This document shows, piece after piece, positions 23,787 through 32,121 of a DNA stretch of 43,448 nucleotides. The notes below the pieces were generated by a model that did no database searches, had not been told where the DNA came from, and saw only the letters and a list, made by a program, of their open reading frames with translations. A program made the position numbers and the translations under genes. Numbering within the stretch: the stretch's first letter is position 1; each line of letters begins with the position of its first letter. Origin of the DNA: Alcaligenaceae bacterium (GTDB taxonomy: Bacteria > Pseudomonadota > Gammaproteobacteria > Burkholderiales > Burkholderiaceae_B); assembly GCA_947378965.1 (NCBI GenBank), contig CANCMG010000030.1, forward strand, positions 1-43,448, read 5' to 3'.

Positions 23787-24617
23787 TCAGCCCTTGCCGA
23801 GCCGCTCCTGCAGTGAACGCCCCAACACCATCACAGCCAGCGAAGAGGCTAATAAAAACAGACCTGGCCAAAGTGAAATCCACCAGGCATTCAGGATGAA
23901 GTTTTTTCCTTGCTCTAAGATTGAACCCCAGTCTGGTGTTGGCGGCGCAACGCCAAGCCCCAGAAAGCCCAGGGCAGACTCAATCTGCAGCGCCAGCGGA
24001 AACAAAATCACGTATTGCGTCAAGATCACTGGCAGCACATTGGGCGTTACTTCTTTCACCAAAATATGCCATTCGCTAAACCCCAGCGAGCGTGAGGCCT
24101 CAACATAGGTGCGATTATTTTCACTGATGGCGCCCGCGCGTGCAATCCGAAAAAACATGGGCAAATACACGAGCGACAAGGCCAAGACGAGATGATCCGC
24201 GCCCGGCCCCAAAATCCCAGTAATCACCACACCTGCAATGATCGGAGGGAAGGTCAGGATCACGTCGAGCAACCTCGATAAGATCATATCGATTAAGCCA
24301 CCTGCGAAGCCTGACATTAACCCGAGCGCACTGCCAAGCAAAGCAGAGATCAATAACGCACCAGCGACTAAGCCTAAGGTCACGCGTGTGCCGTAAATCA
24401 CTCTGGCAAAGAGATCTCGCCCAACGTCATCGGTGCCAAACCAGTGCGCCATAGACGGCGGTTGTAAGGCACGAGTTGGATTCAGTGCGATGGGCGACTG
24501 CTGTGCAATCAGTTCAGGCATCACAATGACCGCTGCAAAAAAACATAACAGACATAGACTAGCCCACCTTGCCGGTGAAGAGTTCATGACCCGATGCCAC
24601 GTTTGAGTGAGGCTCAT
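23787..24617 (-). CDS. Peptide/opine-type ABC transporter permease, DppC-like
   Basis: A 276-residue inner-membrane permease of the DppC/OppC family. Family marks are the segment HWFGTDDVGRDLFARVIYG after the first span and the EAA loop (EASRSLGFSEWHILVKEVTP). I start at the ATG that overlaps the DppB-like stop (ATGA, four bases). The frame is open for 111 further codons upstream, but that part lies out of frame within the DppB-like gene and has no permease character. Forms the channel with the DppB-like subunit and is energised by the two ATPases upstream in the run. Confidence 0.9.
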   Translation of the reverse strand: MSLTQTWHRVMNSSPARWASLCLLCFFAAVIVMPELIAQQSPIALNPTRALQPPSMAHWFGTDDVGRDLFARVIYGTRVTLGLVAGALLISALLGSALGLMSGFAGGLIDMILSRLLDVILTFPPIIAGVVITGILGPGADHLVLALSLVYLPMFFRIARAGAISENNRTYVEASRSLGFSEWHILVKEVTPNVLPVILTQYVILFPLALQIESALGFLGLGVAPPTPDWGSILEQGKNFILNAWWISLWPGLFLLASSLAVMVLGRSLQERLGKG

Positions 24618-25567
24618 TTGCGCAACCTGGGGTCGATTAAGCCATACAACAGATCTATCAAGAGGTTGATGCTGATGGCAATACAGGCGACAAAAAGAAG
24701 GGCCCCTTGAACCACTGGGTAGTCGCGACCTTGAATCGCTGACAGAATTAAGCGACCTAGGCCGGGTAAAGAGAAAAGCGATTCGATGATGACTGTGCCA
24801 CCCAAAATCTGGATCAGAATCAAGCCCATAAAGGTCACGACAGGGATCAGAACGTTTCTCAAGACATGTTTGAAATAAATGAGGGTCGGACTGAGTCCCT
24901 TTGCTGTCAAGGCTCTGACATAGTCGCGCCTTAATTGGTCGACCATGCACTCTCGCACAAAATGGCTATAGGCAGCAGCCTGCAACAAAGACAGACTGAG
25001 CACAGGAAGCAGCACGATTTCTAGATTGTCTTTGAGATTCTCAGTCATTGACGCATAGGCAAAGGGGGGAGACCAGCCTAGCGTTGCCGAGACCCCCACT
25101 AACAACATTAAACCGACCCAAAACACCGGTGCCGATAAACCGATGAGATTAAACCCCTGAATCACAGCATCCACCCGTGAGCCTTCACAAATGCCCGCCA
25201 AAATACCAAGTGGTACGCCCACTAACGTGGCAATCAACAGCGTCAACAACGCCAACTCAGCCGTGACTGAAAAGGCATCTAGGATCAGGGAAACAACTGA
25301 TCTGCCTTGATACCAGCTCACGCCTAAGTTGCCTTGCGCTACCTGCGCAAGCCAGTCAAAGAACTGCTCATACACAGGGCGATCCAAACCAAAAAAAGCA
25401 CGTAAAGCCTGGGTGGCAACCGGATCGCTGGTCTGGCCCAGCATTTGTCCTACGATGTCGCCAGGCACACAATGAATAATGACGAACACAGCCAAAGACG
25501 ACAGAAAAATGCCCAGCAAGGCACTGACCATTTTCTGTAGAAATAGATGAAGAATCACATTACTCAA
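24614..25567 (-). CDS. Peptide/opine-type ABC transporter permease, DppB-like
   Basis: A 317-residue permease of the DppB/OppB family with about six spans. After the first span comes the family block HCVPGDIVGQMLG, and the EAA loop RDYVRALTAKGLSPTLIYFKHVLRN lies in the C-terminal half. The start is uncertain: the longest frame begins with TTG at 25567, but AAGG lies only two bases before it. GTG at 25558 has better spacing and ATG at 25531 is also possible. A three-copy 40-base tandem repeat occupies the gap to the upstream binding-protein gene and may affect coupling. Confidence 0.9.
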   Translation of the reverse strand: MSNVILHLFLQKMVSALLGIFLSSLAVFVIIHCVPGDIVGQMLGQTSDPVATQALRAFFGLDRPVYEQFFDWLAQVAQGNLGVSWYQGRSVVSLILDAFSVTAELALLTLLIATLVGVPLGILAGICEGSRVDAVIQGFNLIGLSAPVFWVGLMLLVGVSATLGWSPPFAYASMTENLKDNLEIVLLPVLSLSLLQAAAYSHFVRECMVDQLRRDYVRALTAKGLSPTLIYFKHVLRNVLIPVVTFMGLILIQILGGTVIIESLFSLPGLGRLILSAIQGRDYPVVQGALLFVACIAISINLLIDLLYGLIDPRLRK

Positions 25568-25580
25568 AGCCTTGACATAA

Positions 25581-25700
25581 AAATCTCATTGCAGTGAAGC
25601 GACTGAATTTGGTGCTCACGAAAGCTTACTGCAGTGAAGCTGCTCAATTTGGTGTCCACGAAAACTTATTGCAGTGAAGCAACTCAATTTGGTACCCAGG
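25581..25700. repeat. 40-base tandem repeat at the 3' end of the binding-protein gene (3 copies)
   Basis: Units 25581-25620, 25621-25660 and 25661-25700, each with GCAGTGAAGC followed by AATTTGGT at fixed positions. The last unit holds the final codons and stop (VPN-stop) of the minus-strand binding protein; the other two fill the spacer before the DppB-like gene. Confidence 0.9.
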
Positions 25701-27261
25701 TTTTGATCAGGCCGAAATACCAGCCGGTTGGATGTTGTTGATGGTTTTGGACACGGGCACCCTCTACCGTCAAGAGATCAGCCGAAAACATCATGATCGT
25801 CGGAACACTTTGGGCAAGTTGCTTCTGAAAGTTATTGTAAATTTCGCGACGTTTGGCGTAGTCCGACTCTTCACGACCTTGATCCAGTAAAGCGCTGGCT
25901 TGCTCGTTTTTCCAGTTACGGAAGTCTGCGCCAAGCGGGGCCGCTCTAAAGTGCCTGTAATACAGCAGGCTAGGATCTGGCGAGGCAGGCCAGTCGTTAA
26001 AGGTAAAGCCCATCTGTTTGTTTTGAAAATTACGCACCCAGACACCAAGTTCTAGTTTCTTGATATTGACACGAATGCCGATCTTCTTAAGTTGTTCAGC
26101 GATCGTGATGGCTGCCGGATCCATCCAGTCATAGGTAATGATGGTCGTCAGATCAAGCTCAAAGCCGTTTGGGTAACCCGCCTCAGCTAAGAGTTTGCGA
26201 GCGGTGTCTAAGTCGACTTTCTGATTGGGTGTTTGATCAAGTGGTAAGCCCCAACGCGCCTGCATGCCTGCAACCATTGTGCCGATCACCTGCCCATAGC
26301 CCGCAATTGAGGCTTGCATGACTTCGTTTTTATCGATTGCAAGGGCAATCGCGCGTCTGACTCGCTCGTCTGTGAGTAGCGGATTCTCTGACCCCAGATC
26401 AATACTTTTTTGATTCATTGACGGGGTCCGAATCAACTTTAACCCCTTCACCTTGGTCAGTTGCTCAGTATCTTGCGGGCGAGTGAAAATAGCCATATCG
26501 ATTCGAGCATTGGTCGCTGCCACCGCCATCGCTGCCGAATTTGGCATGAACGCAAAGGTGACTTCGTCTAGATGCGGCAAGCCTTTTTGCCAATAATCCT
26601 TGAACTTTTCAAAGACCAAAACCGAATTTTGGCGAAACTGCTTAAGTTTGAAAGGACCTGTACCCACAGAGACTTGATTCAGTTTTGCTTTCGCGTCTGG
26701 TGTCGCAAAGTAATCTTTCGGAATGACGCCACCATAGCGATGGGTCAGTGTCATCGGCAACAAACCATTGCGACTCGATAACGTAAAAATCACCGTATCG
26801 TCATCGGGTGCAGAGATCGACGCTACGGTTGAAAGATCACCCGCACCGGGTGAGCCATTTTTAGAATCACGCAAGTAGTCATAGCTGTACTTGACATCGG
26901 CCGCTGTCATCGTTTGACCGGTATGAAACTTTACCCCTTGACGCAACTTGAAGGTGTAGGTCAAACCATCGGCGGATTGGGTATAACTTTGTGCCAGCAA
27001 AGGAACGGCTTCGCCCGAGGCGCCTTCGTAAAACAAACCTTGATACGAAAGAACTGTTACACGTATTCTGGCGTCTGCGCCCTGGTGGTAGGGATCCAGT
27101 GAAGGCGGTTCAGTCAAAGAACCAATCGTGAGTTTCCCGCCAGACTTTCCTGTGGGGTCCGATTTTCCGTAAAGCGCATCGTCTTGCGCCCATGTCACCG
27201 TTGAGATTGCAGCCACCAACAAAAGGGCTGACAGTTGCCTAATCCATTTAGAAAAAGTCAT
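25684..27261 (-). CDS. ABC transporter substrate-binding protein, family 5 (DppA-like)
   Basis: A 525-residue extracytoplasmic binding protein of the peptide/nickel/opine family (SBP_bac_5). A Sec signal peptide ends near residue 25 (STVTWA-Q). The mature start KLTIGSLTEPPSLDPYHQ is the family signature. The usual three-lobed length is kept. Family members carry di- and oligopeptides, opines, glutathione, acylated amino acids or sugar oligomers. The enzymes in the same run (mandelate-racemase-type, alpha/beta hydrolase, RidA) argue against a simple peptide and for an acidic or N-acylated ligand. The C-terminal codons form one unit of a tandem repeat. Confidence 0.92.
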   Translation of the reverse strand: MTFSKWIRQLSALLLVAAISTVTWAQDDALYGKSDPTGKSGGKLTIGSLTEPPSLDPYHQGADARIRVTVLSYQGLFYEGASGEAVPLLAQSYTQSADGLTYTFKLRQGVKFHTGQTMTAADVKYSYDYLRDSKNGSPGAGDLSTVASISAPDDDTVIFTLSSRNGLLPMTLTHRYGGVIPKDYFATPDAKAKLNQVSVGTGPFKLKQFRQNSVLVFEKFKDYWQKGLPHLDEVTFAFMPNSAAMAVAATNARIDMAIFTRPQDTEQLTKVKGLKLIRTPSMNQKSIDLGSENPLLTDERVRRAIALAIDKNEVMQASIAGYGQVIGTMVAGMQARWGLPLDQTPNQKVDLDTARKLLAEAGYPNGFELDLTTIITYDWMDPAAITIAEQLKKIGIRVNIKKLELGVWVRNFQNKQMGFTFNDWPASPDPSLLYYRHFRAAPLGADFRNWKNEQASALLDQGREESDYAKRREIYNNFQKQLAQSVPTIMMFSADLLTVEGARVQNHQQHPTGWYFGLIKTWVPN

Positions 27262-27306
27262 AGAAGCTCTCTGTCTTGTTAAGTTATTAAAAAACTGTCG
27301 CGACGC

Positions 27307-27768
27307 TTAAGGCTTGAGCGCAAACACAAACTCGATCTCGACTGGCACGCTGCGCGGTAACTCAGCAACCCCAACCGCCGAGCGTGCGTGCTGGCCTGCT
27401 TGTGCAAAGATTTCGAGCATCAAGTTTGAGGCGCCATCAATCACACGCGGTTGGTTCACGAACCCGCTGGCAGAGGCCACAAAACCAGTCAGCTTGATCA
27501 CGCGTGCAATTCGATCCAAAGACCCGAGCTCAGACTTGAGAACACTGAGCGCGTTGAGCACGCACAGTCGGGCGGCCTCTTGCCCTTGCTCTAACGAGAC
27601 TTCCGCCCCTAGCTTGCCCTGCGGCAAACTGCCATCCAGGCGCCAGGGCAACTGACCAGACACCCAAGCAAGACCAGCCTCGCACACAACAGGCACATAA
27701 GCAAAAGCCGGACTTTTAGGCTCGGGCAACACCAAGCCAAGTTCATTTAATCTGCCTTCTATACTCAT
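27307..27768 (-). CDS. RidA/YjgF-family protein
   Basis: A 153-residue member of the Rid family, which hydrolyses reactive enamine/imine intermediates or acts in related amidohydrolase steps. The N terminus has the LPEPKSPAFAYVPVV block of the YjgF-like subgroup with a 150-residue length. The C terminus ends RSAVGVAELPRSVPVEIEFVF, where the second Arg matches the substrate-carboxylate-binding Arg of RidA. Its ATG overlaps the previous stop by one base (TAATG). In this operon an imine or enamine intermediate is thus a likely product, for instance after oxidation or elimination on a nitrogen compound. Confidence 0.88.
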   Translation of the reverse strand: MSIEGRLNELGLVLPEPKSPAFAYVPVVCEAGLAWVSGQLPWRLDGSLPQGKLGAEVSLEQGQEAARLCVLNALSVLKSELGSLDRIARVIKLTGFVASASGFVNQPRVIDGASNLMLEIFAQAGQHARSAVGVAELPRSVPVEIEFVFALKP

Positions 27769-28703
27769 TACAAAACCCCTTTTGATTCGTTGATCAAGTC
27801 AAGCAATGTCTCTGTTAAGTCGTAGCGCTGTCGCCAACCGGTTTCACGCTCTAATAAAGCCTGGCTAACCAGAGGGTACACAATATCCGCAGGTGTAACG
27901 TTCGCGCGTGCACGAAAGCCCGGCACGAGCTCTGTTAAGGTTTGAATGATGTCTGGGTAACTGGTGGTAAAGCCCGAGACGTTATAGAGCGGTGACAGTG
28001 TTGCTCTGTGATCCAATAACGTCTGCACTAAGCCCCCTATATCTTTGACATTCATTGCATCAAAAGAATGAAAGGGTACAGACAAGGTCTTGCTCTCTAA
28101 GCCTAACGCCTGGCGCACCAAATCACCGACACTGGCTGCTGCACCGCGATACCACAAACCCACCCCTAGCATCAACGGAATACGCAGGCCAGTGACCTGC
28201 AACCCCTCTCGTTGGCGATAGAAAGCGGCGATCTCTTCAGTCAGCACTTTACTTAACCCATAGTGCACCAGAGGCCGCTTAGGCGCGCCTTCGTCTAGCC
28301 GCTGACCTGGTGAAAGCTCAGCGCCAAACACCACCGTAGAGCTGGTCCAGAGCACGCGCTGAATGCGGTGCCGTACACACGACTCGAGCAGATTTTGAAA
28401 TCCTAAAACATTGACCCGCATCATGGTGTGTGGATCGATTTCACCAGAACGCGTTAAGCCGTTCGTCTCAGAAGAAAAAGACGCCAAGTGTACGACTGCG
28501 CTTGGTTGGAGTTGCTTGATAACCTCATCGAGCAGAGTTTGCTCTTCGATCGAGGCTATTGTTTGTGTAGCCCCTGCAGGTAACTCAACCAGGCTGTCAG
28601 GGCCAAACACATGCACCTGCCGTCCGCTGGCTAAGAGGTGCCGAACCACTGCCGCCCCAACAAAGCCGCGGCCTCCGGTCACCAAGATGCTGTCACGACT
28701 CAT
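27768..28703 (-). CDS. NAD(P)-dependent epimerase/dehydratase family (extended SDR)
   Basis: A 311-residue extended short-chain dehydrogenase. The nucleotide site is TGGRGFVGAAVVRHL at the N terminus (Gly motif at about 9-15). The catalytic Tyr and Lys stand in VHYGLSKVLTEE (YxxxK). Related enzymes include nucleotide-sugar epimerases, uronate dehydrogenase and 3-beta-hydroxysteroid-type dehydrogenases. With no nucleotide-sugar context and a catabolic operon, dehydrogenation or epimerisation of an acid substrate is more likely. Coupled to the RidA gene by a one-base overlap. The first nine or so codons are part of a three-copy tandem repeat that stretches upstream to the end of the DppF-like gene. 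Confidence 0.88.
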   Translation of the reverse strand: MSRDSILVTGGRGFVGAAVVRHLLASGRQVHVFGPDSLVELPAGATQTIASIEEQTLLDEVIKQLQPSAVVHLASFSSETNGLTRSGEIDPHTMMRVNVLGFQNLLESCVRHRIQRVLWTSSTVVFGAELSPGQRLDEGAPKRPLVHYGLSKVLTEEIAAFYRQREGLQVTGLRIPLMLGVGLWYRGAAASVGDLVRQALGLESKTLSVPFHSFDAMNVKDIGGLVQTLLDHRATLSPLYNVSGFTTSYPDIIQTLTELVPGFRARANVTPADIVYPLVSQALLERETGWRQRYDLTETLLDLINESKGVL

Positions 28704-28795
28704 GCTTTGCCCTCAGGGTCGCAGGGATGCTGTTCACGACTCATGCCTGAGACTCCAGCCACAAGGATGCCGTCACAATCATTCTACGGCCTCAG
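28677..28795. repeat. About 40-base tandem repeat bridging two gene ends (3 copies)
   Basis: Units of 40, 41 and 38 bases start at 28677, 28717 and 28758. On the minus strand unit 1 is the start of the epimerase gene (ATGAGTCGTGACAGCATC). Unit 2 repeats it, including a second ATG, within the spacer. Unit 3 contains the stop of the DppF-like gene. The copies share the core around GATGC-TG-TCACGACTCAT. Confidence 0.75.
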
Positions 28796-29810
28796 CTGTT
28801 AAAGCAAGATCGTCGCGCAGGCACGCGACTAAACGACCGGCGCCCAAATCTTTTAAGACTGGAACCTCTACCTCACATTTTGGCAAAACATACGGACATC
28901 TCGTACGAAAGACACAGCCACTTGGGGGATTGATCGGGCTTGGGATTTCACCTTTGAGCATCACGCGATCGGCTTTTTTCTTATGCGCCTGAGGTGCGGC
29001 CGCCAAAAGCCCTGCAGTGTAAGGATGCAGAGGCGAGGTATAGAGCTCACGCGTCGGAGCGATTTCCATCACTCGCCCTAAATACATCACCATCACTCTG
29101 TCTGCCATGACCTCGACCACGCTAAGGTCGTGAGAAATAAAAATCATGGTCAGTCCTAGATCTGACTGTAGCGTGCGTAACAACGACAACACCCCCGCCT
29201 GCACCGACACATCGAGGGCAGAGACTGGTTCATCTGCGACGAGTAAGCGTGGATTAACAGCCAGCGCACGCGCAATGGCAATTCTTTGTCGCTGTCCACC
29301 AGAAAATTCTCGAGGCCAACGCGCAGCAGCCTCGGCTGGCATCCCTACTAGCCTTAATAACTCTGCCACTCTGTTCTGCCGATCGTTGCGGTCACGTTGA
29401 CCATGCAACTCAAGCACCTCTTCGAGCGCTGCTCCGACCTTTCGACGAGGATTTAAACTTGCGAAAGGGTCTTGAAATACCATCTGCATGTCACTTCGCA
29501 ATTTAAGCAACGCCCGCGACGACAACAAAGAGATATCCTGACCATTGAAGTAAATCTTGCCAGCACTTGACTCTATCAGCCTTAACACCAGGCGACCTAG
29601 GGTCGACTTACCTGAACCAGACTCACCCACCAGGCCAAGTACTTCGCCCTCAGTCACGTCAAACGAAATTTTCTCGACTGCACGTAGCGTTGGGCCACGG
29701 CGCCAACCTTCTCTGGGTAAGGTAAAGTCTTTCGAAATATCCACCACGCGCAGCAAAGAATATTGCGGCAAGAGTTTGGCGTTCTGTTGCGGTGTGAACG
29801 GCTGTGTCAT
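28779..29810 (-). CDS. Peptide/opine-type ABC transporter ATPase, DppF-like
   Basis: A 343-residue ATP-binding subunit. Walker A GESGSGKST, signature FSGGQRQRIAIARAL, Walker B LLVADEPVSALD and the switch His in FISHDLSVVE are intact. The C terminus has the oligopeptide-family Cys block (GCVFRTRCPYVLPKC). In DppD/OppD-type subunits this block can hold an iron-sulfur cluster. I start at the ATG 19 bases after the DppD-like stop; 60 further in-frame codons upstream lie inside that gene and are not coding. The start MTQPFTPQQ has only a weak ribosome-binding site. Confidence 0.9.
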   Translation of the reverse strand: MTQPFTPQQNAKLLPQYSLLRVVDISKDFTLPREGWRRGPTLRAVEKISFDVTEGEVLGLVGESGSGKSTLGRLVLRLIESSAGKIYFNGQDISLLSSRALLKLRSDMQMVFQDPFASLNPRRKVGAALEEVLELHGQRDRNDRQNRVAELLRLVGMPAEAAARWPREFSGGQRQRIAIARALAVNPRLLVADEPVSALDVSVQAGVLSLLRTLQSDLGLTMIFISHDLSVVEVMADRVMVMYLGRVMEIAPTRELYTSPLHPYTAGLLAAAPQAHKKKADRVMLKGEIPSPINPPSGCVFRTRCPYVLPKCEVEVPVLKDLGAGRLVACLRDDLALTAEAVE

Positions 29811-29829
29811 GACTGACTTAGGTTGCCTT

Positions 29830-30930
29830 TCACGAGAGTTCACGCCAACGATCACAGCGCACGCTCTGCGCCTCTGCGATCGTCTGCAAGGCAATGCTGT
29901 GGTCATGACAAGCCTCTTGCTGGTATTGGCAACGGGGCGCAAACCTGCAGCCTTGCAGCAATCCAACCACTTCGGGTGGGCGACCCTCAATCGGTTTCAT
30001 CACTCGGTCATCGGGCCCATCATCCCGATAGTGTCGCACCGGCCTACAAGCAAGCAGGGCGCGCGTGTAGGGATGCTGAGGTTGTTCAATGACCTGAGCA
30101 ACCGTGCCATGTTCAACAATTTGCCCAGCATACATTACGATCACTGCATCGGCGATTTGTGCGACTAGGCCTAAGTCGTGAGTGATAAATAACAACGCCA
30201 TACCGTATTTGGACTGCAGCTCAGCGAGCAAACTCATCATCTGCGCCTGAATGGTCACGTCCAGCGCAGTGGTCGGCTCATCCGCAATCAACAATCTAGG
30301 CTGACAGGCCAGCGTGATAGCCAGCATGACTCTTTGACGCATACCGCCCGACAGTTGATGCGGATAAGCCTTCAGACGCCTTTGTGCATCTGCAATCCCG
30401 ACGTCTTCAAGCAACTGTATCGCCAATTGATTTGCATCTTGCTCTGGCTGATGCAGTCGAAGCGTTTCACGTAATTGCGAACCGATCGTGAAGACCGGAT
30501 TTAAACTTGCGCCCGGGTCTTGAAAGACAAAACCGATCTCTGACCCACGAATCTTTTGTAAGTCAGTGGGGCGTAAAGATAACAAGTCGCGCACCTGCCC
30601 AACACGATTGCGCCACAAAGCCTGGCCAGATAACTTGACTTGATCGCCTCGGTTAAATAGCCTTAAGATACTTAAGGCCGTGACGGATTTGCCGCTGCCA
30701 GACTCTCCGACCAGTGCCACGGTTTGCCCAGCGGCAATAGAAAACGATACCCCTGTCACGACGCAGTTTTCTTTACCCCCAACAGCAAAGATCGTCTTGA
30801 GTTCTCGAAGTTCGAGCAGCGCTTCGCCCTGAGTCGGGCGACTGACCGCTTTTAGTTCTTGAAGTTCGAGCAGCGCTTCGCCTCGAGTCGGGCGACTGAC
30901 CGCTTTTGTTGATTCAGCGACGTCAAGCAC
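29830..30930 (-). CDS. Peptide/opine-type ABC transporter ATPase, DppD-like
   Basis: A 366-residue ATP-binding subunit, partner of the DppF-like protein. Walker A GESGSGKS, signature LSGGMRQRVMLAITLA, Walker B LLIADEPTTALD and the switch His in FITHDLGLVA are present, plus the C-terminal Cys block GCRFAPRCQYQQEAC. The start is GTG. The N terminus is odd: an 18-residue unit, KAVSRPTRGEALLELQEL, occurs twice in a row with two substitutions, encoded by a 54-base direct repeat. Normal family members have only the second copy's equivalent, so this is a recent in-frame insertion ahead of the ATPase fold and probably tolerated. Confidence 0.9.
   Translation of the reverse strand: MLDVAESTKAVSRPTRGEALLELQELKAVSRPTQGEALLELRELKTIFAVGGKENCVVTGVSFSIAAGQTVALVGESGSGKSVTALSILRLFNRGDQVKLSGQALWRNRVGQVRDLLSLRPTDLQKIRGSEIGFVFQDPGASLNPVFTIGSQLRETLRLHQPEQDANQLAIQLLEDVGIADAQRRLKAYPHQLSGGMRQRVMLAITLACQPRLLIADEPTTALDVTIQAQMMSLLAELQSKYGMALLFITHDLGLVAQIADAVIVMYAGQIVEHGTVAQVIEQPQHPYTRALLACRPVRHYRDDGPDDRVMKPIEGRPPEVVGLLQGCRFAPRCQYQQEACHDHSIALQTIAEAQSVRCDRWRELS
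30800..30907. repeat. 54-base in-frame direct repeat in the DppD-like gene (2 copies)
   Basis: Units 30800-30853 and 30854-30907 agree at 51 of 54 bases and lie within the first 45 codons of the minus-strand gene. The high identity makes this the youngest-looking of the gene-end duplications in the window. Confidence 0.95.
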
Positions 30931-30954
30931 GTATCAGTCATCCACTGTTGAGCG

Positions 30955-32097
30955 TTAGGTAATACGAAACTCAGCTAAGGCATCCGGATCAATATCAATT
31001 CCTAAGCCCAGACCTTGCGGGACAGTCACGTAGCCATTGATTGCGAGCAAAGGGTCTCGTAACAGTCGCTCTTTGAGTGGATTCTTGCCAATATCGTATT
31101 CGACCAGTGTCGGGGTGGGATCGTTACTGCTATGCGGGTAATTTGAAAGTGAGGCTACCCAATGTACGGCAGCAGCCAGCCCAACCGGCCCACCCCAGAC
31201 GTGTGGCGACACTCTTAAATGGGCACTTGAACAAAGCTCGCCGATAAAGCGTGCCACACTCAAGCCGCCAGCCAAAGATAAGTCTGGTTGCAACACATCC
31301 ACCAGGCGCTCTTCAACGAGTCGACGAAAATCAAAGGTCTCGTACAGGGCCTCGCCAGTAGCCAGCGGAATCGGCGCTTTTTGTTTGAGTTCAGCGTAGC
31401 CACGCCAATCTTGCGGCGCTAAAGGCTCTTCATACCAACCAATGTTGTAGGGCGCGATTCTGCGCATGCTCTCAAGCGCCTGATCCACGGTGTAATTGCC
31501 GTTACCGTCCACCGTCAACACGGCTTGATCGCCAATAATGCTACGAGCCAGTTTGACCCGCTCGGCATCCTCTGCCGGATGTCTGCCAATCTTGATTTTG
31601 AAGGCAGGAAACCCACTGTTAGCGTGCGGCTCGAGCTGTCTGGCCAAGGCCGCCTGCTGATCCGCTTCAAGGGTGAAATAGCCACCCGAAGCGTACACGG
31701 GGACTTGTGTTCGCTGTCGGCCACCGATCAAGTCACAGACCGAAACCCCAAGGCCCTTACCGATCGCATCGTGGCTGGCAATATCGATTCCACTGAACAG
31801 CGCAATCATCTGGTTTTGCGTGCCGAGATGATAGTTTTTAGCCAGAATCAATTGCTGGACACCACGCTGCGCGTAGAGACTTTGGTCGATGAAGTACGGT
31901 CGAATAATATCCAGGTAGGCGGCGCATACCTTTGGGGGACCCCAAGCCTCACCAATGCCAGTGATGCCAGAATCGGTCTCGACAAAAATTAACGAGCAAC
32001 CTCTTTTCGAGGTAAGACCCCTGGCCATCCCATAGGCTTGGCTTTCGGGTAACGAGGCTTCAAGCCCGATGATCCGGATATCTCTAATTTTTGTCAT
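30955..32097 (-). CDS. Mandelate racemase-subgroup enolase-superfamily enzyme
   Basis: A 380-residue enolase-superfamily enzyme that removes the proton next to a carboxylate with Mg2+. Residues line up with mandelate racemase almost number for number: KIK at 167-169, metal ligands D197, E223 and E249, and the His-Asp dyad D272 (QPDLS) and H299 (SPHVWGG). The dyad places it in the MR subgroup (acid-sugar dehydratases, mandelate or related racemases) rather than the muconate or dipeptide-epimerase subgroup. It lies between the alpha/beta hydrolase and the transporter genes. The substrate is likely a 2-hydroxy or sugar acid, or an aromatic hydroxy acid, released or imported by this operon. Confidence 0.9.
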   Translation of the reverse strand: MTKIRDIRIIGLEASLPESQAYGMARGLTSKRGCSLIFVETDSGITGIGEAWGPPKVCAAYLDIIRPYFIDQSLYAQRGVQQLILAKNYHLGTQNQMIALFSGIDIASHDAIGKGLGVSVCDLIGGRQRTQVPVYASGGYFTLEADQQAALARQLEPHANSGFPAFKIKIGRHPAEDAERVKLARSIIGDQAVLTVDGNGNYTVDQALESMRRIAPYNIGWYEEPLAPQDWRGYAELKQKAPIPLATGEALYETFDFRRLVEERLVDVLQPDLSLAGGLSVARFIGELCSSAHLRVSPHVWGGPVGLAAAVHWVASLSNYPHSSNDPTPTLVEYDIGKNPLKERLLRDPLLAINGYVTVPQGLGLGIDIDPDALAEFRIT

Positions 32098-32121
32098 TGG
32101 TGAAGGTTCCGTTTAGCCCGG

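Noticed and set aside
24618-24950. Long N-terminal extension of the DppC-like permease
   Set aside because: The stretch is the out-of-frame complement of DppB coding sequence and lacks permease similarity; the ATGA overlap gives a natural start.
29811-29990. N-terminal extension of the DppF-like ATPase
   Set aside because: It lies inside the DppD-like gene in another frame and has no family similarity.
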